Source: Candidatus Altarchaeales archaeon A3
GTDB lineage: Archaea; Altiarchaeota; Altiarchaeia; Altiarchaeales; Altiarchaeaceae
Direction of reading: 5' to 3'
Length of the DNA stretch: 5,103 nt
NCBI GenBank assembly: GCA_002083985.1
Contig: MTER01000085.1
Coordinates: forward strand, 1-5,103
The translations under genes were made by a program, and so were the position numbers. The notes below the pieces were generated by a model. The model was not told the DNA's origin and searched no databases. It worked only from the letters and a program-made list of their open reading frames with translations. Each line of letters begins with the position of its first letter. Position 1 is the first letter of the stretch. Positions 1 to 5,070 of this stretch are shown here, in pieces.

Positions 1-3
1 AAA

Positions 4-23
4 TACCTCTTTTATCAGAGGTA
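4..23. other. Short hairpin next to repeat copy A
   Basis: Two perfect 7-base arms, TACCTCT (4-10) and AGAGGTA (17-23), flank a 6-base loop. No T-run follows on the plus strand, so it is not a classical terminator. It lies about 30 bases inside repeat copy A (56-91). A similar CACCTCT string stands in the corresponding place inside copy B (near 4618-4624), though without the second arm. It may belong to the internal end of a mobile element that continues to the left of the window. Confidence 0.35.
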
Positions 24-55
24 GTGGCTTCAACCCATAGTACAAATAGTGGTTG

Positions 56-91
56 ATTTTATCATCTTTCCACAAGTTATTGAGAAGTTAC
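56..91 (+). repeat. Repeat copy A, mobile-element-like end
   Basis: This 36-bp sequence matches 4646-4681 in the same orientation with two mismatches (positions 61 and 69). The core CACAAGTTATTGAGAAGTTA plus a final C is identical in both. An inverted copy of the last 19 bases, with one mismatch, stands at 4560-4578. At the right-hand site, direct and inverted copies face each other like terminal inverted repeats. By analogy copy A would be the right end of an element whose body lies to the left of the window. No transposase is visible, and the family is not recognised. Confidence 0.75.
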
Positions 92-150
92 GAAAATTTA
101 TTTAAAAATAAACTTTTAATCACATGTGACAAAAAGATAACACGCAATTA

Positions 151-850
151 TTATTTTTGTTTTAGATGCTCTTCATAACTTTTAAAAATAGAATCTACTA
201 ATCTGGTTCCGGTATTTGTTAATTTTGATAGCACTTTCAATTGCTCTTTACAAGCAATACTATTAATCGGATTGGGGTAATTTATAAAATGGTCTATTTC
301 ACTCCAAATCTCTTCATATAATGTTCTTACCTGTATTTCACAGTTGATATTGCTTTTTTCTCTGGGTTTAACGATATAGTGGGTACTTGTGTAAAAACTT
401 TCTTTAACTTGGCATTCAATATTTAATCCTTTAAAAAAAGTTTCTGATTCAGGATCCCATGTGTACGCTACGGGCGGTTTGACAAAATACCACTCCTTTT
501 CTTCTATTTGATCAATAATTTCTTTATGTATGTCGCTGAATTGTGCTTGATGTAAATGTAAAATCCTAACGCCTGCTAAATCAGTAATTTTTTCAAACAG
601 GTTACTACCATCTATGGGTCCCTTTTCGCTCCACTCCCTTCTTATTTTATCTGATAAATGCTCGGGATCCTTGATTCTATGCTTAATGGAGTGTATTATT
701 GGAAGAGGTGATTTATTAAGTTTAGGCCGATCTGAAAAATAATTAAATACTCTTTTTAAAAATTGATTTATCGCGAAATTTTCTTTTTTTGTACGCTTCT
801 AATGCAGATTCTATATCCGCCTGCATATTTATGTCTTCTTTAGCATCCAT
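151..850 (-). pseudogene. RelA/SpoT-domain alarmone synthetase, frameshifted
   Basis: This is a stand-alone (p)ppGpp synthetase-type protein that would transfer pyrophosphate from ATP to GTP/GDP in the cytoplasm. Translation begins at ATG 850 and runs 22 codons to an A7 tract (784-790). The catalytic frame continues from there to TAA at 153-151 and matches if one A is removed, giving 232 residues. Visible motifs (corrected numbering) are: HSIKHRIKD (53-61) with LSDKIRRE (65-72), the R-x-K...K..R substrate region; KITDLAGVRIL (87-97); YTSTHYIVKP (153-162), the guanine-stacking G-loop; CEIQVRT (170-176), with the catalytic Glu; and IWSEIDH (181-187). No HD hydrolase, TGS or ACT domain is present. 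The catalytic frame contains no Met, and has no GTG or TTG before these motifs. Unshifted, translation stops at 743-745. It lies 85 bp downstream of parA, probably co-transcribed. Domain identity is very secure; whether the gene is active is not. Confidence 0.88.
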
Positions 851-906
851 CTTTGATTAATAGCATACATCAAACTAATAGTACAATGATTCAACATACT
901 TTGCAT
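829..906 (-). CDS. Possible short leader ORF overlapping the relA start
   Basis: In the gap between parA and relA, the minus strand carries GAGGT (912-908). ATG codons follow at 906 and 897, the second with a 10-base spacing suited to a Shine-Dalgarno sequence. The frame (25 codons from 906) ends with TAA at 831-829, about 20 bases inside relA. The relA ATG at 850 itself has no visible ribosome binding site. Translation of this mini-ORF could therefore load ribosomes onto relA by coupling. The peptide resembles nothing recognised. It could be chance, and the call rests only on the spacing and overlap. Confidence 0.2.
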   Translation of the reverse strand: MQSMLNHCTISLMYAINQRWMLKKT

Positions 907-935
907 TACCTCATTCAACTTTAAATATTAATTTG

Positions 936-2054
936 TTATTTTGGAATCAATGTAATAGTTTTAATCCTATTTAATAAATCTTCTGTGAATGTTTTATATG
1001 CTTGTTTTGTATCTTCATATCTCGATATATTGCCTAAAATTGATGCCCGTTCATTTTCTGCCAAATCTAAATTATGGCACTTTGGTATATCCCAGATCGG
1101 CAATTTATATTTTTGGGAGGCATTTGGAAAAGTATTATGGGTATGCATTACAGAAGTGCCGCCAATCGGATCACTTATCATTTCGTCGGTTAGATGTTCT
1201 CTTACTTCAGTGGCAATACATTTTTTAATTGTGACGGGAATTTGTTTTGCATAGTTGTAATGCATTAATGCTAAATCCCATTCTGTTTTTCCTTTATATT
1301 TTTTTGCATTATAAATAGTGTAACCTAAAAATTGTACAAATTTTTTTGGAAAATATTGCCTTTTTTCATCTGAAAGTAATTTATATACTGTTTCTAACTC
1401 GCTTTTCCATTGACTAAGTGCTTTTCCAATGTTTCTAATTCCATACAAAGAAAACATGTCTGGCAAACAAGGAATTAGAAAACCATCAACGGTGGAAATA
1501 ATAACTTTGTTCAAGGCACCTAGACTAGGGGAGGTGTCAATAATGACAAAATCATAATTATATATTTCAGAATATTTTATTGCAAGAGTTCTAATTTTTG
1601 TTATTGTTCTAATAGATAGTGGGTCTCCCTGATAAACACCGCTCCACCTTTCTGAAATTTTGTATTCATACATGTGCAAGGTAATTCTACCTGGAATTAA
1701 GTCAAGATTCTTTCTAATATTTTTTGGAGGAGGTAATTTTTCGAGTTCTCCTGTACCTTCCTCTGTCGGTTTTAATAAATAATGAATAGTTCGAGTATGA
1801 GAATTAATTTCTTCATACTTCTCTTTATCCGCCTTGTTTTTTGATTCTTCAAATCCATCTATAAATGAATCTTCTTCCTTCCAAATTTTATGTAATTCTT
1901 CTTCGTTCATCGAACAAATAGTTAAATTACATTGCGGGTCTAAATCCAACATCAACACTTTATAATTCAATTCAGCCAATGAACAAGCAAGATGGTATGC
2001 TAAAGTAGTTTTTCCAACCCCTCCTTTATTATTAAACAAAGATATTATTTTCAT
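936..2054 (-). CDS. ParA/Soj-type deviant Walker A ATPase
   Basis: This is a cytoplasmic ATPase of the ParA/MinD (SIMIBI) class; the family forms ATP-dependent dimers and typically segregates or positions DNA or protein cargo. The protein begins directly with the nucleotide-binding strand. It shows the deviant Walker A NKGGVGKTT (9-17, with K10 and K15), the A' motif LDLDPQCN (36-43), and Walker B YDFVIIDTSPS (167-177). At 372 residues it is longer than minimal ParA proteins of about 250. A charged insertion lies around 46-115 and an extended C-terminal part beyond about 225. The start is ATG 2054, because the Walker A follows at once and no earlier start is needed. No Shine-Dalgarno sequence precedes it. 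An inverted repeat at 2068-2083 could be an operator. No parB is in the window. Instead a RelA-type synthetase follows in the same direction, so a role beyond plasmid partition is possible. The family is certain; the cargo is unknown. Confidence 0.93.
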   Translation of the reverse strand: MKIISLFNNKGGVGKTTLAYHLACSLAELNYKVLMLDLDPQCNLTICSMNEEELHKIWKEEDSFIDGFEESKNKADKEKYEEINSHTRTIHYLLKPTEEGTGELEKLPPPKNIRKNLDLIPGRITLHMYEYKISERWSGVYQGDPLSIRTITKIRTLAIKYSEIYNYDFVIIDTSPSLGALNKVIISTVDGFLIPCLPDMFSLYGIRNIGKALSQWKSELETVYKLLSDEKRQYFPKKFVQFLGYTIYNAKKYKGKTEWDLALMHYNYAKQIPVTIKKCIATEVREHLTDEMISDPIGGTSVMHTHNTFPNASQKYKLPIWDIPKCHNLDLAENERASILGNISRYEDTKQAYKTFTEDLLNRIKTITLIPK

Positions 2055-2067
2055 TTTCGTTTAAATT

Positions 2068-2083
2068 TTAGTTGTGCAACTAA
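2068..2083. promoter_or_regulatory. Inverted repeat just upstream of parA
   Basis: The arms TTAGTTG (2068-2074) and CAACTAA (2077-2083) pair perfectly across a 2-base centre. The repeat lies 14-29 bases before the parA start codon, where a bound protein would block transcription initiation or early elongation. ParA-type proteins and their partners often autoregulate through such sites. Which protein binds here is unknown. Confidence 0.45.
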
Positions 2084-2111
2084 TTAAATTTTGATAATAA
2101 AATTATTAGGT

Positions 2112-2170
2112 TGTTGCTTAATGGTGAAAATCATGTCGATGGGTATCTAAATACGCCTTAAATAGCAACA
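2112..2170. other. Widely spaced inverted repeat in the divergent intergenic region
   Basis: TGTTGCT (2112-2118) and AGCAACA (2164-2170) are perfect 7-base complements separated by 45 bases, with partly matching TTAA strings just inside each arm. This could be the base of an RNA structure in the parA leader or paired protein sites. Chance is a reasonable alternative in AT-rich DNA. Confidence 0.2.
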
Positions 2171-2222
2171 GGTCTGTTATTTTGCATTTACATTTGTAGT
2201 AGTAATTATACTTCACAACGGC

Positions 2223-2258
2223 AAAAAATTGTGCTTTTATTGTCTAATAAAACACAAT
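2223..2258 (-). terminator. Strong hairpin with T-run on the minus strand
   Basis: ATTGTG (2228-2233) pairs with CACAAT (2253-2258), and TTTTATT (2235-2241) pairs with AATAAAA (2246-2252). The result is a 13-bp stem with one bulged C (2234) and a GTCT loop. Read on the minus strand, the stem runs directly into six T residues (2228-2223), the layout of an intrinsic terminator or attenuator. It would stop antisense transcription from the cobD side, or attenuate a parA message started further upstream. The stem is AT-rich, so its strength is uncertain. It could instead be a protein-binding site. Confidence 0.4.
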
Positions 2259-2293
2259 GTGATTTTGGAAACCTCCCCCTCAAATAATCACTA

Positions 2294-2312
2294 AAATTTT
2301 GTGACAAAATTT
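2294..2312. promoter_or_regulatory. 19-bp palindrome upstream of cobD, candidate operator
   Basis: AAATTTTGT and ACAAAATTT are perfect 9-base arms around a single central G (2303). The repeat lies 62 bases before the chosen cobD start and 33 bases before a TATA-like AAATTATA at 2345-2352. The length and symmetry fit a site for a dimeric repressor controlling the cobalamin genes. No regulator gene is present in the window, so the ligand and protein are unknown. No cobalamin riboswitch was recognised upstream. Confidence 0.45.
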
Positions 2313-2344
2313 ACATCAAAAATCGCTATGCAACGACTTGCCCC

Positions 2345-2352
2345 AAATTATA
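2345..2352 (+). promoter_or_regulatory. Possible archaeal TATA box for cobD
   Basis: AAATTATA is centred about 25 bases before ATG 2374. If the organism is archaeal, that spacing places the transcription start at or next to the start codon, meaning a leaderless message. This would agree with the absence of any Shine-Dalgarno sequence before cobD. AT-rich DNA yields such strings readily, so the call is weak. Confidence 0.25.
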
Positions 2353-2373
2353 GCACATACAATAATACTTAAA

Positions 2374-3435
2374 ATGATCAAAATGACCTGCCACGGCGAT
2401 GACGCATATAAATACAGTGATGTAATTGATTTCGCATCCAATTCAAACCCATGTGGTGCGTCAAAAAAAGCGGTTGATGCGATAAGAAATAATCTTGACA
2501 GGATTTCAATGTATCCTGATTCTGACTGCGTTGAGCTTTGTAAGGAGTTTGCGAAATATAATAATGTATGCTCTGAAAACATAATTGCGGGAAACGGTGC
2601 TTCTGAGGTTATAAGATTGTTCTGTGAGGTTTTTTTGAATAAATCTGATAGTGTTTTGATTCCTTCCCCAGTATTTTCCGGGTTTGAAGCTAACGCACGA
2701 TTATTTTGTGGTGAAATAAAATATCTTCTTCTGAACTCCTGTGATGATTTTAAAATTAATGCTGATGAGGTTCTTGGTGAGATTAATAGGGTAAAGAATA
2801 GAATAAAGGTTGTTTTTTTGTGTTCGCCTAATAATCCTTCGGGTCAGTTCATTCCAAAAGAAAGTATCCTGAAAATTTTAAAGGAAGCCCCTGAAACATA
2901 CGTTTTTCTTGATGAGTCTTTCATAGAATTCTCTGAGATGGATTCGATGTCCTCTGAGGTTGAAAAACACGGAAATTTATTTGTTTTGCGTTCGATGACA
3001 AAGTTTTTTGCTTTAGCCGGGCTTAGAGTCGGCTGCGGAGTCGGAAACAAAAATTTAATTGAAATACTACGTGGGGCTAAGCTTGAGTGGAATGTTAATT
3101 TTCCCGGGCAGGTTGCTGCAGTTGAAAGCCTGAAGGATAAAGAATACATAGAAAATTCAAAATTTTTAATAAAAAAAGAAAAACAAAATTTATTTAACGG
3201 ATTATCGCTCATAAATAAACTGAGAGTTTATCCTTCATACACAAATTTTTTTTTGGTTGACATAGAGAAAACAGGCTTAAAGTCCGGTGAAATGAAAAGC
3301 ATGCTTTTAAAGAAAAATATTTTAATAAGAGACTGCTCGAATTTCAGGGGGCTTAGCGAAAACTACATAAGAATCTGCACGAGAACAAAAAAAGAAAACG
3401 AAAAACTCTTGGATGCAATAAAAGAGATAATATGA
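2374..3435 (+). CDS. cobD: Threonine-phosphate decarboxylase (CobD-type PLP enzyme)
   Basis: This is a fold-type I PLP enzyme of the histidinol-phosphate aminotransferase/CobD family. CobD decarboxylates L-threonine-O-3-phosphate to (R)-1-aminopropanol 2-phosphate, the linker to the cobalamin lower ligand. From ATG 2374 (353 residues) the N-terminus shows the CobD-like CHGDD (6-10) and IDFASNSNPCG (18-28). Then come AGNGASEVI (72-80), the PLP phosphate-loop region; CSPNNPSG (150-157); FLDESFIEF (178-186), whose Asp contacts the pyridine nitrogen; SMTKFFALAGLRVG (207-220), with K210 as Schiff-base lysine; and IRICTR near the C-terminus. A frame extension to TTG 2338 is open but unlikely, because CobD proteins begin just before the HGG-like motif; ATG 2383 is also possible. 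cbiB begins 28 bp downstream, and this neighbour favours CobD over a histidine-pathway aminotransferase, from which motifs alone cannot fully separate it. Confidence 0.88.
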   Translation: MIKMTCHGDDAYKYSDVIDFASNSNPCGASKKAVDAIRNNLDRISMYPDSDCVELCKEFAKYNNVCSENIIAGNGASEVIRLFCEVFLNKSDSVLIPSPVFSGFEANARLFCGEIKYLLLNSCDDFKINADEVLGEINRVKNRIKVVFLCSPNNPSGQFIPKESILKILKEAPETYVFLDESFIEFSEMDSMSSEVEKHGNLFVLRSMTKFFALAGLRVGCGVGNKNLIEILRGAKLEWNVNFPGQVAAVESLKDKEYIENSKFLIKKEKQNLFNGLSLINKLRVYPSYTNFFLVDIEKTGLKSGEMKSMLLKKNILIRDCSNFRGLSENYIRICTRTKKENEKLLDAIKEII

Positions 3436-3463
3436 TTAAAACGCAGGCAATAAAAAGCATGAA

Positions 3464-4453
3464 ATGTTTGAAGTAATTTACGTCCTTGTTTTGGCAGTAA
3501 TCATTGATTTAACTTTAGGCGAACCAAAAGACAGGTTTCACCCGGTCGCATGGCTTGGAAAAATGATTTCATTATTTTTTAAAAATGATTTCATTTCAGG
3601 GAATAAAAAAAAAATATTTAAAAAAATTTACGGCATAATCTCCGCATCAATACTAATAATTTTCTGCAGTTTTCTGGTCTTCTGGTTTTTAAATTTAATT
3701 TCAGAATTTCACACTCTTTTTATATTATTATCAGCAATAACATTAAAATTCACATTCTCAATAAAAGGCATGGAAACATGCGCTAATTCCGTATTAAAAG
3801 ACTTAATTGATAACAACATTTATAGGGCAAGAAACTCTGTCCTGATGCTTGTGGGCAGGGACACGAGAAATTTAAATGAACGCCAGATTACTTCAGCGGT
3901 TGTGGAATCAGTCTCCGAGAACATGGTTGACGGAATAATATCCCCTGTTTTTTATTTCACAATTTTTTTCATCGCCACATCAATTCCAATAGATTTAATT
4001 TCACACTCCCCTGAAACAGCGAATTCAATTGCATTAGCAGTTTCTGCAGCAGTTGCTTTTCGCGTCATAAGCACACTTGACTCCATGGTCGGCTACAAGA
4101 ATGAAAAATTTATTGACTTAGGATGGTTTTCAGCCCGCACAGACGATGTTTTTAATTACATTCCAGCGCGTTTAAGCCTGTTTTTTTTCCTGAATTCTGA
4201 TTCAATAAAAATCTCTTTACGCGACCACGGAAAAACACCAAGCCCCAACTCAGGTTTTCCGATGGCTGCGATGGCAGGATTTCTCGGAGTTTCTCTGGAA
4301 AAAACAGGATACTACAAAATAGGAGATGAAAAAGAACAGTTAAACACAAAACACATCACCTTAGCCCTTAAAACCATGAAAAAAACAGTAATGCTGTTTC
4401 TCATATTTAACGCGGCTTTAATACTTGTTTTTTATTTCATCGGACTCCGATAA
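3464..4453 (+). CDS. cbiB: Adenosylcobinamide-phosphate synthase CbiB
   Basis: This integral membrane protein condenses adenosylcobyric acid with aminopropanol phosphate, the product of the upstream gene, to give adenosylcobinamide phosphate. At 329 residues it has family-typical length. The first membrane segment (about 4-18) leads into the signature DLTLGEPKDRFHPVAWLGKM. Further hydrophobic segments lie near 53-77 and 85-97. Then come LVGRDTRNLNE, AVVESVSENMVDGIISPVFY, and a segment around 187-202, with TLDSMVGYKNE, GWFSARTDDVFNYIPARL and PNSGFPMAAMAGFLGVSLEK following. The last membrane segment is at the C-terminus. All these conserved blocks are intact. ATG 3464 is chosen because the DLxxGEP motif then sits at the usual distance from the start. 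No clear Shine-Dalgarno sequence precedes it, and the 28-bp gap from cobD supports one transcript. The next operon gene appears to be missing (see 4459-4483). Confidence 0.95.
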   Translation: MFEVIYVLVLAVIIDLTLGEPKDRFHPVAWLGKMISLFFKNDFISGNKKKIFKKIYGIISASILIIFCSFLVFWFLNLISEFHTLFILLSAITLKFTFSIKGMETCANSVLKDLIDNNIYRARNSVLMLVGRDTRNLNERQITSAVVESVSENMVDGIISPVFYFTIFFIATSIPIDLISHSPETANSIALAVSAAVAFRVISTLDSMVGYKNEKFIDLGWFSARTDDVFNYIPARLSLFFFLNSDSIKISLRDHGKTPSPNSGFPMAAMAGFLGVSLEKTGYYKIGDEKEQLNTKHITLALKTMKKTVMLFLIFNAALILVFYFIGLR

Positions 4454-4458
4454 TCAAT

Positions 4459-4483
4459 AAAGGAGGTTGTGCTGACCCCATAA
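4459..4483 (+). promoter_or_regulatory. Orphan ribosome binding site after cbiB
   Basis: AAAGGAGGT (4459-4467) is the strongest Shine-Dalgarno-like sequence in the window and sits just after the cbiB stop. A GTG follows at 4469-4471, but its frame stops at once (GTG CTG ACC CCA TAA), and no long frame opens nearby. The likeliest reading is that another operon gene once began here and was replaced by inserted DNA from about 4466 on. The GCTGACCCC string resembles the outer ends of some IS3-family elements as I remember them, which could not be verified. Confidence 0.4.
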
Positions 4484-4559
4484 AATTGGGATAATTAGTA
4501 TCCTCTCAATAAAACAGGGTAAATTGAATTATGTGGCTCTATTTTTCAGTGAAAAATAC

Positions 4560-4681
4560 GTAACTTCTCAATAAGTTGGAGCAAATAAATTTCATAACTG
4601 CTCATTTTATAAAAAACACCTCTAAAAAGTGCAAAACAGGCATATATTTTGTCATCTTCCCACAAGTTATTGAGAAGTTAC
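4560..4681. mobile_element. 122-bp MITE-like element with terminal inverted repeats
   Basis: The left end GTAACTTCTCAATAAGTTG (4560-4578) and the right end (4663-4681) are 19-base inverted complements with one mismatch. They flank about 84 bases of non-coding AT-rich DNA. The right 36 bases match repeat copy A at 56-91. Short length, terminal inverted repeats and lack of coding capacity fit a miniature inverted-repeat element or two abutting insertion-sequence ends. No target-site duplication could be recognised, and the exact boundaries may differ by a few bases. Confidence 0.55.
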
Positions 4682-4708
4682 TTCTTTTTTATTATTAAAT
4701 TTGTAATT

Positions 4709-4755
4709 ACTGATATTCAGAGGGTACAAAAATTTCACCTCACTGATGTTCGGAG
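4709..4755 (+). repeat. Pair of similar 14-mers, 33 bp apart
   Basis: ACTGATATTCAGAG (4709-4722) and ACTGATGTTCGGAG (4742-4755) agree at 12 of 14 positions. The G-containing motif stands out in surrounding sequence that is nearly all A and T. They could be paired protein-binding sites, ends of an older insertion, or chance. No open frame spans both. Confidence 0.3.
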
Positions 4756-4914
4756 ATTTAAACTTCTTTGAAATAAATACTTTTAAAAATTTCAAAAAAT
4801 ACAAAAAAATCAAAAATTTATCTATTAATTTTTGAGGTGGCTGAATAGTTACAATAATTTAATAATTTCTTATAATATTTTAAAATTTTGTAAAATGTTC
4901 GCAAAAAAATTTAT

Positions 4915-4930
4915 TGGCAAATTATTGCCA
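4915..4930. other. Small hairpin
   Basis: TGGCAA (4915-4920) and TTGCCA (4925-4930) are perfect 6-base arms around an ATTA loop. No gene is placed to use it and no T-run follows directly, so its role is unknown. Confidence 0.25.
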
Positions 4931-5014
4931 GAGAAAAATGAAATTTTTGGAAATTTAAATAATTCGCTCTTATGTTGATTTTTGTTGATGGTGGAACTTT
5001 TATATTAAAAAGGT

Positions 5015-5070
5015 ATGTGCTCAATATTTAAGGGTAAGCCGAAGCACATCGGTTTATGACATATTTTTTT
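5015..5070 (+). other. Two mutually exclusive stems followed by a T-run
   Basis: ATGTGCT (5015-5021) can pair with AGCACAT (5043-5049). Alternatively TAAGCCGA (5035-5042) can pair with TCGGTTTA (5049-5056, one G-T pair). The second stem is followed by seven T residues at 5064-5070, like a weak terminator. Base 5049 is shared and no connecting loop remains, so both stems cannot form together. That resembles an attenuator, but no gene is visible to its right within the window. Confidence 0.25.

Noticed and set aside
97..112. TTTATTT/AAATAAA hairpin after relA as a terminator
   Set aside because: The stem is pure A-T with almost no loop, so stability would be poor; T-rich DNA downstream of relA is sufficient for archaeal-type termination.
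120..129. Perfect palindrome TCACATGTGA downstream of relA
   Set aside because: Ten bases with no T-run directly after it and no gene to control. TGTGACAAAA recurs at 2300-2309, but one 10-base match in AT-rich DNA is weak evidence.
985..1254. Plus-strand open frames of 79-89 codons opposite the 3' part of parA
   Set aside because: They lie wholly inside the well-supported ParA gene on the other strand and show no recognisable domain; they mirror its codons.
2338..2373. TTG start for cobD, adding 12 residues
   Set aside because: The family begins shortly before the HGG-like motif. The extra residues match nothing, and the possible TATA box lies inside this stretch.
2316..2582. Minus-strand 88-codon frame over the cobD start
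   Set aside because: It overlaps conserved CobD N-terminal codons, and its hydrophobic stretches are explained as the antisense of those codons.
2844..3212. Minus-strand 122-codon frame inside cobD
   Set aside because: Antisense shadow of the CobD catalytic core, with no family resemblance.
3432..3476. ATG overlapping the cobD stop, opening a 14-codon frame before cbiB
   Set aside because: It ends within the cbiB start region and has no ribosome binding site; the overlap alone is a common chance pattern.
4152..4349. Minus-strand 65-codon frame inside cbiB
   Set aside because: Antisense to conserved CbiB motifs, with no supporting features.
4475..4492. ACCCCATAAAATTGGGAT as a hairpin
   Set aside because: Only three consecutive G-C pairs can form before mismatches.
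4895..4978. 27-codon ATG frame with a lysine-rich, protein-like start
   Set aside because: Too short, no ribosome binding site, and it overlaps the 4915-4930 hairpin. A faint likeness to archaeal DUF47 N-termini is not enough to call a gene remnant.
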